From: Streptomyces sp. Act143
GTDB lineage: Bacteria > Actinomycetota > Actinomycetes > Streptomycetales > Streptomycetaceae
NCBI RefSeq assembly: GCF_003143935.1
Contig: NZ_QFRX01000001.1
Span: 1,064,071-1,128,070, forward strand
Reading direction: 5' to 3'
DNA: 64,000 bases
Below the pieces are notes generated by a model. The model made no database searches and was not told the origin of the DNA. It saw only the letters and a program-made list of their open reading frames with translations. Below, in pieces: positions 1 through 7,827 of this stretch (its first letter is position 1; the number at the start of each line of letters is the position of its first letter). The translations under genes and the position numbers were made by a program.

Positions 1-1
1 T

Positions 2-1732
2 CGTCAGCTCGCCCGAAGAGCGCTCGCGCTGGGCGGCGCACTCGCCCTCGCCCCGTTCCCCGCCGGTCCCGTCTCAGCGGCGACTCCCGGCGGACAGCCG
101 ACCCTCCGCCATGGAACCGCACGACAGGCCGGTCTCCTTGAGGACCATCTCCGCCGACTCGTCACCGAAGCCGAGCAGTTCCTCGGCCCCTCCCCCAAAC
201 ACCCGTGGTACGCGGGCGCCGTGCTCCTCGCCGGGCGCGGCGGCACCGTGGCCCTGCACCAGCCGATCGGGACGGCGGTCCGCTACTCCGCGTACGACGA
301 GAAGACGGACACCGGCGTCGAGTTCCCGCCCGCCGACCGGATCGCGATGGCCGAGGACACCGTCTTCGACCTCGCCTCGGTCTCCAAGCTGTTCACCTCG
401 ATCCTCGCCGTGCAGCAGATCGAACGGGGTGCACTGGAGCTGGAGGCGCCGGTCGCCTCCTACCTCCCCGACTTCGGCGGCGCGGGCAAGCAGGACATCA
501 CGATCCGCCAGCTCCTCACGCACACCTCGGGCTTCCGCGCCTGGATCCCGCTCTACAACGCGCCGACGTACGAGGAGAAGCTCCGCCTCATCTGGAACGA
601 GGCCCCGCTCAACCCACCGGGCACCAAGTACCTGTACTCCGACCTGAATCTGATCTCGCTCCAACTGGTCCTGGAGAAGCTCACCGGCCGCCCTCTGGAC
701 GTCCTCCTCCACGACGAGATCACCGCCCCGCTCGGCATGCGCCGCACCCGCTACAACCCGCCCGCCTCCTGGAAGGCCGAGATCGCGGCGACGGAGGACG
801 CCCGCAAGCCCTGGTCCGGCCTGGACCGGGGGCTCGTGTGGGGCGAGGTGCACGACGAGAACGCCTTCAGCCTGGGCGGCGTCGCCGGTCACGCGGGGGT
901 CTTCTCCTGCGCCTGGGACCTGGCGGTGCTCGGCAGGACCCTCCTGAACGGCGGGACGTACGGCACGGCACGCATCCTGCGCCGGGACTCCGTGGAGCTG
1001 ATGTTCACCGACTTCAACACCGCCTTCCCCGGCGACGAGCACGGCCTCGGCTTCGAGCTCTACCAGCACTGGTACATGGGGGCGATGGCCACCCCGCGCA
1101 CCGCGGGCCACACCGGCTTCACCGGCACCTCACTGGTCCTCGACCCCACGACCGACTCCTTCCTGATCGTGCTGGGCAACTCGGTCCATCCGGTGCGCAG
1201 TTGGCGCTCCGGTTCCGCGCCCCGGGTCGCCGCCGCCAACCACATGGCCCGCGCCGTGCCGGTCCGCCCACGGCACGGCCGCACCGCCTGGTTCTCCGGC
1301 ATGACGAGTGCGGCGACCGCGACGCTCACCCTCCCCGCCCTCGACACGTCCGCCGGCGGCGCGCGGCTGCGCTGCGCCCTGTGGTGGGACACCGAACCCC
1401 AGGCGGACGTCCTGGCGTTGGAGGCTTCGACGGACGGTGGCACGACCTGGCAGCCGGTGCCGTTCACGACCGACCGCCCGGACGAGCGGCACCCGTCGGG
1501 AACGGTCACCGGCTGGTCCGGCCGGGTCTGGCACCGGCTCACGGCGGACCTTCCGGCACACACTCAACTGGCCCTGCGCTGGCGGTATCTGACGGACCGG
1601 CTGTACGTGGGGCGCGGGGCGTATGTCGACGGGCTGCGCGTACGGGCAGGCGAGGCCGTCCTGTTCGACGGGGCGCGGCCGGCGGACGCGGCACGGATCG
1701 CGGCCGTGGGCTGGAGTACATCCGCCGACTGA
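2..1732 (+). CDS. Secreted serine hydrolase of the beta-lactamase/esterase fold, 5' truncated by window edge
   Basis: The reading frame is open from the left edge, so the start codon lies outside the window. The first visible residues form the end of an export signal: an Arg pair, a hydrophobic Ala/Leu/Gly stretch, then a likely cleavage site near VSAATPG. The penicillin-binding-protein-like domain carries the active-site tetrad SVSK (Ser codon at 377, Lys at 386) and a YSD element in the place of the YxN motif. A second domain of roughly 150 residues follows from about position 1260; it looks like a beta-sandwich appended to the catalytic domain. Family members hydrolyse esters or D-amino-acid peptides outside the cell. 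The substrate cannot be read from the sequence. It is a plain housekeeping-style gene next to the immune locus, with no sign of co-transcription beyond a 133-nt gap. Confidence 0.85.
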   Translation, partial: RQLARRALALGGALALAPFPAGPVSAATPGGQPTLRHGTARQAGLLEDHLRRLVTEAEQFLGPSPKHPWYAGAVLLAGRGGTVALHQPIGTAVRYSAYDEKTDTGVEFPPADRIAMAEDTVFDLASVSKLFTSILAVQQIERGALELEAPVASYLPDFGGAGKQDITIRQLLTHTSGFRAWIPLYNAPTYEEKLRLIWNEAPLNPPGTKYLYSDLNLISLQLVLEKLTGRPLDVLLHDEITAPLGMRRTRYNPPASWKAEIAATEDARKPWSGLDRGLVWGEVHDENAFSLGGVAGHAGVFSCAWDLAVLGRTLLNGGTYGTARILRRDSVELMFTDFNTAFPGDEHGLGFELYQHWYMGAMATPRTAGHTGFTGTSLVLDPTTDSFLIVLGNSVHPVRSWRSGSAPRVAAANHMARAVPVRPRHGRTAWFSGMTSAATATLTLPALDTSAGGARLRCALWWDTEPQADVLALEASTDGGTTWQPVPFTTDRPDERHPSGTVTGWSGRVWHRLTADLPAHTQLALRWRYLTDRLYVGRGAYVDGLRVRAGEAVLFDGARPADAARIAAVGWSTSAD

Positions 1733-1796
1733 CTCCGTCGTGGTCCGCCGACGGCACCGGTGGGTAGCATATGTCGGCATCACATGAACAAGCCTT

Positions 1797-1816
1797 GCGA
1801 TCCGGACCGGGATCGC
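1797..1816 (+). terminator. Hairpin between the serine hydrolase and the TIR gene
   Basis: GCGATCC (1797-1803) and GGATCGC (1810-1816) are perfectly complementary around a 6-nt loop. A second tiny hairpin, AGGG-TTT-CCCT, follows directly. There is no T-tract, so it is either a weak terminator for the upstream gene or part of the TIR leader. Confidence 0.35.
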
Positions 1817-1865
1817 GAGGGTTTCCCTGTGCGCGACTCCGTGTGCGCGACCGTCGGACCTGGGA

Positions 1866-2255
1866 ATGGGCATGGCGAACGTCTTCATCAGCCACCGCAA
1901 GGTGGACGTGTCCGCCGCGCAACGGCTCGCCGAGGAGGTCTCCGCCGCGGGGCACCGCGTGTGGTTCGACGAATGGGAGATCGGACTCGGCGATTCCGTC
2001 GTGGAGCGCATCAACGCGGGCCTCGAAGGCACCTCGTATCTGGTGCTGTGCTACTCCGCGGCCGGGGTCACGAGCCCCTGGATCAGCCGGGAATGGATGT
2101 CGACCCTGCACCGCCAGCTGGAGGGCTGTGGCGTGCGCATCCTGCCGGTGAGGTTCGGTGGTGCGGCTCCGGCGATTCTGTCCGATCTCCGGTCCGCGGA
2201 CCTGTCGCAGGACTGGGACCGCGGATGCGAGCAGCTCATGAAGGCGATTCGCTGA
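1866..2255 (+). CDS. Stand-alone TIR domain protein, candidate NADase effector
   Basis: A protein of 129 residues that is essentially one TIR domain. It opens with the beta-A strand NVFISHRKVD, has the WFDEWEIGLGDS segment (BB-loop region) and then SPWISREW, where the Glu (E76 from the first Met, E74 from the second) sits at the position of the catalytic glutamate of NAD-cleaving TIR domains (Ser-x-Trp-x-x-x-Glu pattern). Translation may begin at ATG 1866 or at ATG 1872 (MANVF); neither has a strong ribosome site. There is no signal peptide, membrane segment or sensor domain, so it must be activated in trans. The NACHT gene starts 20 nt downstream on the same strand, which strongly suggests one transcript. 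By family knowledge, bacterial TIR effectors deplete or convert NAD+ on infection. That role here is inference. Confidence 0.88.
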   Translation: MGMANVFISHRKVDVSAAQRLAEEVSAAGHRVWFDEWEIGLGDSVVERINAGLEGTSYLVLCYSAAGVTSPWISREWMSTLHRQLEGCGVRILPVRFGGAAPAILSDLRSADLSQDWDRGCEQLMKAIR

Positions 2256-2275
2256 ACGAACGACACGGGGGCTCG

Positions 2276-5200
2276 ATGGTCCGGATCCTGATCGCGCATG
2301 CCGACGGCGACGAGGCTCTCGCCGCCGAGATCGCGGCACCGCTGGAGAAGGCCGGCTATGAAGTGCTGCACCACGGCAGCCTGTTCGTCGGCGACTCGCT
2401 CATGCAGCAGGCGTCCCAGGCGATCGCCCAGGGCAGCCCGGTCATCCTGTGCGGAACCGTCACCGCCATCGGGACGGGCTGGGCGAACTTCCTCGTCAAC
2501 GCGGCACGCAGGCACGGAGAAGCCCGGATCTTCGCCCTCCAGATGGAGAAGAACGCCTATCTCGACTTCCTGACCCTCGACGGCCGGATCGCCCGGTACT
2601 GGCAGGATCCCGCCCGCGCGATGAACGAGCTCATGGAGGCGCTGTCGGAGTACTACCCGACCCGGCGACCGGCGGGCGCCGACCCGCGGCTGGACCAGCT
2701 CGAACAGCGCTATCGGGAACTGACCCTCGAGACCTGCGACATCGTCGATCTGGCGAACCTCCCCATCGGGGACCGTGATCTCATCACCAGGGACCTGCAA
2801 CTGCGCAGCCTGTACGTGTCCCTGCGCGTGACCGTCGACATCCCCCCGGGGATCGACCCGCACGATCTCGACCGGAAACTGCAGAGTCTCGAGGCACGGC
2901 GCAACGACCACGACGACGACACGCAGGACGCCGGCGCGCGCTTCTCGGTCGGGGAACGGCTCGCGGACTCCACTCACCTGGTGGTCCTGGGCGATCCGGG
3001 CGCCGGGAAGAGCACCATGCTGCGCTGGATAGCGACCGCGTACCTGCTGCGTCTGAAGTCCGATCCCGAATGGAGCCAGCTGCCGGACGTCGACACCCTT
3101 CCCGACACCGACTGGCTGCCCCTCTTCATCCGCTGCCGCGATCTGGACGAGCGGAGGATCACGGGATCGCTGGAGGACATGATCCAGCACCATCTGTGCG
3201 ACACGGAGTTCTCCAGCGACGAGGCCACCGAACTGACCCCGCTCCTGCTGCGCCGCCTTCGGGAGGGCAGAGCGCTCCTGCTGATCGACGGTCTGGACGA
3301 GATCTCCGACACCGCCCTGCGGGCCCGCTTCTGCCGCAAGGTCGAGAAGATCCACCTCGGCTTTCCCGAGGCCCCGATCATCGTCACCTCACGGATCGTC
3401 GGCTACCGGGAGATGGGGCTGCGCATCACCCGGGGATTCGAGCACGTGACGGTCCAGGACCTGACGTCCGAGGACAAGGACGACTTCGCCCGCCGCTGGT
3501 GCGTGGTGACCGAGCCGTCGGCCCGCCGGGACAGCGCGGCGCAGGAGCTGATCAGCGACATCCACAGCACCGACCGCATCGAGCGGCTCACCGGCAACCC
3601 CATGCTGCTGACCACCATGGCGCTGGTGAAGAAGAAGGTCGGGAAGCTGCCGAGCCGCCGGGCGGACCTGTACCGGGAAGCCGTGGACGTGCTGCTGCAC
3701 TGGCGCAGCGACGTGGACGAGCGCATGGATCCGCACGAGGCGCTCCCGCAACTCCAGTACCTCGCCTACGCCATGTGCGAGTCCGGCACCCAGCAGATCC
3801 GCCAGGACGAGGTCATCGACGTCCTGGAGCGGATGCGCCGGGAGTTCCCGGCCGTGCACGCGGTCAGCCGGCGTTCGTCGGTCGAGTTCCTGCGCCGGTT
3901 GGAGCGGCAGACCGGAATTCTCGTCGAGTCCGGCCATGTCAGGCGTGACGGCCGGCTGGTGCCCGTCTACGAGTTCCGGCATCTGACCTTCCAGGAGTAC
4001 CTGGCGGGCCTGGCCCTGGTCGCCCGCAGATATCCCGGGCGTGACCGGCGGATATCGCTCGCGGACCACGTCGCCGCCCTGACCTCGGAGACCTCCGTCG
4101 TCACCACTTCGATGGAGCACCTCGACGAAGTGGTCTCGGACAACTGGCGGGAAGCCATCCGGCTGTGCGTGATGACCTGCAACGACGACGACGTGGACAG
4201 CGTCCTGCGCGCCATCGCCACACCTCGGTCGGCAGAGGCACCGGCCACCGCACGCCCGCGGGCCACCCTCGCGTGTGCCTGCCTGGCGGACGAGCCCAAT
4301 GCCAGCAAGGAAGCCGCGACGGAGATCGTCACCCGGTTCGTCGCGGCGCTGACCGCGGAGGACGGGACAGGTCCTTCGGTCACCGTCGCCGACACCGTCC
4401 TCAGAGAGATGGGAGGTTCCCGCTGGGCCGCCCTCCTCAGCCGGACCATCGTCACCCACTGGCTGGAGAACCCTTCGCAGCACGAACGGCTGGCGGGCCC
4501 CGCCTCCTTGGTGCTGGGCCAGACGGCACCGAAAGAGGAGGAGGAGGCTCTGACCACCTGGGTCCGGAACCAGGTCGCCCTCCTCGACGAACCCGAGCCG
4601 GCGGTGGCCGTCGAAGCCGCCCTGGCACTCATGGACCTCGCCTACAGCCGAGGACTCGTCATGGAGCCAGGTCTGCTGCCTGGCCTCATCTCCATGCTGA
4701 CCCGCGGTCCCTGCGAGGCGACGGCGGCGGCGTGGGCCCTCGGCTGGACCAAGATGTCCTCCATGGACGCGCACTGGGCCGACACATCCCAGGAGCTGGC
4801 GGCTGTCATCACCTCCAGGAGCCTCACTCCCGCGGCCGTCATGTATCTCCTGTGGTGCTTCGACCAGGTCGCGCCGGCACAGCGCGATGACATGGCCGCG
4901 GCGGTGATGGACGCCTTTGTCGCCGCTACCGAAGCAGGGCGCAAGCAGCTCGGCGACTCCTACTGCACCCTGTTCCCCGATGTGGTCGCGCCCGTCGTCC
5001 GGGCGACCGGGCACCCGCGGTACGACGTACGCCTCGAAGCCGCGCTGCTGCTGAAACAGCTGGACGGGCCGCAGGCGGTGAAGCCCTTGTCGGACCTGCT
5101 GACCGACGAAGAGGGCGCAGCACAGCGTGAGGTGGTCGTCAGGGCTCTCGCCGAGCTGAACGACTCACGAGCGGTGGAGCCCCTGTTCCGCTTCCTGCGG

Positions 5201-6037
5201 TTCCCCGACGGCACCACGAACCCCGTGGTCGCCTCCGCCCTCGGTGTCCTGCGCGACCCGCGCGCGCTCCCACCCCTGCTGGACGTCCTCCCGCGCACCA
5301 GTGGCATGACGCGCGCGGGAGTCGTCAGCGCTCTGGGGCGACTTCGTGATCCCAGAGCCGTGGAACCCCTGCTCGCCCTGCTGGTCACCCCCAGGAACCG
5401 GCCGGACCCCGCCGTCGCGAAGGCCCTGGGTGAGATCGGGGACGCGCGGGCGGTGGAGCCCCTGCTCGGCGCGCTGCCCAAGGCGCGGGGCGATGCACGC
5501 ATGGCCGTCGTGGAAGCGCTGGGACTTCTCGGCGACGCCCGCGCTGTCGAACCACTCCTGACCGCGCTGACGCAGACCTCCGACGACGCGGCCTCCTACA
5601 CCGAGGAGGAACTCCCGGACATCGTCAGGGCCATCGTTCTCATCGGCGACCCGGGGGCGGCGCGACGCCTGTCCGAACTCCGCACGGAGGAGGACCGGCG
5701 ACTCGATGTCGTCCTGACCGCCGCGCTGGGGGCACTGGGAGACACCACGGCCCGCCGTGCCGTGCACGAGGCCATGGCGCACAGCGACAAGGAGATCAGG
5801 CGCAAGGCACTGTGGTCGCTCGCGACCCTGGAGCGCGACGAGGTGACCAGGGTGCTGCTCTCCAGGGACCATGACGGCATCGCCCCCGGCCTCGACCCCC
5901 AGGACGAGATCGAGGAATCGAGCCTGGGACCGTACGCCAGGATTCTGGGCCTGCCGGTCCGGGAAGTCCGCTCCCGGTACGAGGAATTGGCGGAACGCTT
6001 CCCCCTCACCCTGGGTTGGCGCCCGCCGCCCGCCTGA
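2276..6037 (+). CDS. (TIR-like)-NACHT-HEAT STAND ATPase, NLR-like sensor
   Basis: This protein has 1253 residues. Residues 1-125 begin VRILIAHADGDEALAAEI and look like a second TIR-type Rossmann domain, but at the active-site position they read GTGWANFL, without the catalytic Glu. Residues 130-235 are a helical linker with the LRSLYVSLRV element seen before NACHT modules. The NACHT ATPase has Walker A GDPGAGKST (G239-T247) and Walker B LLLIDGLDE (334-342). A winged-helix/helical region follows, then, from about residue 920, HEAT/PBS-lyase-like repeats marked by recurring RAVEPL motifs (five clear copies). Start chosen at ATG 2276, after a GGGGG stretch. The upstream in-frame codons overlap the TIR gene and have no suitable site. 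NACHT/STAND proteins oligomerise on ligand sensing, so this is probably the sensor-scaffold that switches on the adjacent TIR effector. Confidence 0.87.
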   Translation: MVRILIAHADGDEALAAEIAAPLEKAGYEVLHHGSLFVGDSLMQQASQAIAQGSPVILCGTVTAIGTGWANFLVNAARRHGEARIFALQMEKNAYLDFLTLDGRIARYWQDPARAMNELMEALSEYYPTRRPAGADPRLDQLEQRYRELTLETCDIVDLANLPIGDRDLITRDLQLRSLYVSLRVTVDIPPGIDPHDLDRKLQSLEARRNDHDDDTQDAGARFSVGERLADSTHLVVLGDPGAGKSTMLRWIATAYLLRLKSDPEWSQLPDVDTLPDTDWLPLFIRCRDLDERRITGSLEDMIQHHLCDTEFSSDEATELTPLLLRRLREGRALLLIDGLDEISDTALRARFCRKVEKIHLGFPEAPIIVTSRIVGYREMGLRITRGFEHVTVQDLTSEDKDDFARRWCVVTEPSARRDSAAQELISDIHSTDRIERLTGNPMLLTTMALVKKKVGKLPSRRADLYREAVDVLLHWRSDVDERMDPHEALPQLQYLAYAMCESGTQQIRQDEVIDVLERMRREFPAVHAVSRRSSVEFLRRLERQTGILVESGHVRRDGRLVPVYEFRHLTFQEYLAGLALVARRYPGRDRRISLADHVAALTSETSVVTTSMEHLDEVVSDNWREAIRLCVMTCNDDDVDSVLRAIATPRSAEAPATARPRATLACACLADEPNASKEAATEIVTRFVAALTAEDGTGPSVTVADTVLREMGGSRWAALLSRTIVTHWLENPSQHERLAGPASLVLGQTAPKEEEEALTTWVRNQVALLDEPEPAVAVEAALALMDLAYSRGLVMEPGLLPGLISMLTRGPCEATAAAWALGWTKMSSMDAHWADTSQELAAVITSRSLTPAAVMYLLWCFDQVAPAQRDDMAAAVMDAFVAATEAGRKQLGDSYCTLFPDVVAPVVRATGHPRYDVRLEAALLLKQLDGPQAVKPLSDLLTDEEGAAQREVVVRALAELNDSRAVEPLFRFLRFPDGTTNPVVASALGVLRDPRALPPLLDVLPRTSGMTRAGVVSALGRLRDPRAVEPLLALLVTPRNRPDPAVAKALGEIGDARAVEPLLGALPKARGDARMAVVEALGLLGDARAVEPLLTALTQTSDDAASYTEEELPDIVRAIVLIGDPGAARRLSELRTEEDRRLDVVLTAALGALGDTTARRAVHEAMAHSDKEIRRKALWSLATLERDEVTRVLLSRDHDGIAPGLDPQDEIEESSLGPYARILGLPVREVRSRYEELAERFPLTLGWRPPPA

Positions 6038-6049
6038 GAACCGCGCCTC

Positions 6050-7618
6050 TCACCCTCCGACCGCCTCCAGCACCGCCTTCGCCGCGTTGTGCCCCGGCAC
6101 CCCGCTCACCCCGCCCCCGCGGACCGCGCCCGCGCCGCACAGCAGCACATTGGGGTGTCGGGTCTCGACGCCCCACCGGCCGGTGTGCTCCTGGGCGTAC
6201 GGCCAGGACAGCTCACGGTGGAAGATGTTGCCGCCCGGCAGCCGCAGGTCACGCTCCAGGTCCAGCGGTGTCTTCGCCTCGATGCACGGCCGCCCCTCCG
6301 CGTCGGTGGCGAGGCAGTCGGCGATCGGCTCGGCGAGGTGGGCGTCGAGCTGGGCGACGGTCGCCTTCAGCAGCTCCTCGCGCACGGCGGAGTTGTCGCC
6401 GTCGAAGAGCCGCGCGGGCGTGTGCAGTCCGAACAGCGTCAGCGTCTGGTACCCCCGCGCGACCAGCTCCGGTCCCAGGATCGAGGGGTCCGTCAGCGAG
6501 TGGCAGTAGATCTCCGAGGGCGGCGCGGAGGGCAGCCGGCCCGCGGCGGCCTCCGCGTGGGCGGTGGCGAGTTGCCGGTAGCCCTCGGCGATGTGGAAGG
6601 TGCCCGAGAACGCCTCGCGCGGGTCGACGGAGGTGTCCCGCAGCCGCGGCAGCCGCTTGAGCAGCATGTTCACCTTCAGCTGGGCGCCCTCGGCGGGGGC
6701 CGGAGGCGCGTCGCCGGTGAGTTCGGCGAGCGCCTGCGGGGAGGCGTTCACCAGCACGTGCCGGGCCGCGGCCACGCTCTCGCCCTCGGCCGTCCGGTAC
6801 GTCACCTCCGCCGTACGCCCGTCCGTGGCGATCCGCACCGCCTCGTGTCCGGTGGCGAGGACCGCGCCCGCGTCCCGCGCCGCCGCGGCCAGGGCGTCGG
6901 TCAGGGCGCCCATGCCGCCGACGGGCACGTCCCAGGCGCCGGTGCCGCCGCCGATCACGTGGTAGAGGAAACAGCGGTTCTGCGCGAGGGACGGGTCGTG
7001 GGCGTCGGCGAAGGTGCCGATCAGGGCGTCGGTGAGGACCACGCCCCGGACCAGGTCATCGGCGAAACGGTCCTCCACGGCGACGCCGATCGGCTCCTCG
7101 AACAGGGCCCGCCATGCCTCCTCGTCGTCCACCCGGCGGCGCAGCTCCTCCCGGGTGGGCAACGGCTCGGTGAGGGTCGGGAAGACCCGTTCGGCGACCC
7201 GGCCGGTCATGCCGTAGAAGCGCTGCCAGGCCTGGTACTCGCGCTCGCCGCCGGTGAGCCGCGCGAAGGCCTCCCGGGTGCGCCGCTCGCCGCCGCCGAC
7301 CAAAAGGCCGGTCGCCCGGCCGTCCCGTTCGACGGGGGTGTACGACGAGATCGTGCGCGTACGGACCCGGAAGTCGAGGCCGAGATCCCGCACGATCTTC
7401 TTCGGCAGCAGGCTGACCAGGTAGGAGTAGCGCGACAGCCGGGCGTCGACCCCGGAGAAGGGCCGGGTGGAGACGGCTGCGCCGCCGGTGCGGTCCAGCC
7501 GCTCCAGGACCAGGACGGACCGTCCGGCCCGGGCCAGGTAGGCGGCGGCGACGAGGCCGTTGTGTCCGCCACCGACGATCACGGCGTCGTACCTGCGAGG
7601 TGCCTCGGATGCGCTCAT
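6050..7618 (-). CDS. FAD-dependent NAD(P)/phytoene-desaturase-like oxidoreductase (CrtI/PYROXD2 family)
   Basis: A 522-residue flavoprotein. The N-terminal dinucleotide-binding motif AVIVGGGHNGLVAAAYLARAG is followed by the acidic ribose-binding end of strand 2 (VLVLERLDRTGG). The C-terminus has the CrtI-type signature GAGAVRGGGVSGVPGHNAA, which contacts the flavin. It probably oxidises or desaturates a lipid or isoprenoid. No carotenoid genes sit beside it, so a carotenoid role is not supported. Start set at ATG 7618, because AAGGA lies 2-6 nt upstream; a further-upstream in-frame codon lacks a site. It converges with the NACHT gene with a 12-nt gap, so the two genes end almost back to back. 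Confidence 0.82.
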   Translation of the reverse strand: MSASEAPRRYDAVIVGGGHNGLVAAAYLARAGRSVLVLERLDRTGGAAVSTRPFSGVDARLSRYSYLVSLLPKKIVRDLGLDFRVRTRTISSYTPVERDGRATGLLVGGGERRTREAFARLTGGEREYQAWQRFYGMTGRVAERVFPTLTEPLPTREELRRRVDDEEAWRALFEEPIGVAVEDRFADDLVRGVVLTDALIGTFADAHDPSLAQNRCFLYHVIGGGTGAWDVPVGGMGALTDALAAAARDAGAVLATGHEAVRIATDGRTAEVTYRTAEGESVAAARHVLVNASPQALAELTGDAPPAPAEGAQLKVNMLLKRLPRLRDTSVDPREAFSGTFHIAEGYRQLATAHAEAAAGRLPSAPPSEIYCHSLTDPSILGPELVARGYQTLTLFGLHTPARLFDGDNSAVREELLKATVAQLDAHLAEPIADCLATDAEGRPCIEAKTPLDLERDLRLPGGNIFHRELSWPYAQEHTGRWGVETRHPNVLLCGAGAVRGGGVSGVPGHNAAKAVLEAVGG

Positions 7619-7827
7619 GGTCCTTGGTAACACGCGATGATCTAGGTCGGCCAGAGGGCGACGGCGGGGCCCGGGCGCGGGCTCGCCGCGGTCGCCCCGT
7701 TCCGAACGTCACCTCCCCCTTGCGGGAACCGCCCGCCTTCGCACACTGCAGCCCCGCGCTGCACACGTCGCCGCCCCGGTCAGCTCACTGCCCGCCCGCC
7801 CCGCGCCGAACCCGTCACCGCCTCTGG

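Noticed and set aside
1760..2275. Upstream in-frame extension of the NACHT protein through the TIR gene
   Set aside because: The extension would read the TIR gene in another frame and shows no homology; ATG 2276 begins a normal TIR-like first strand.
2276..6037. Reading the large protein as an ordinary HEAT-repeat scaffold
   Set aside because: The Walker A and B motifs with NACHT spacing are intact, so it is a STAND ATPase rather than a simple repeat protein.
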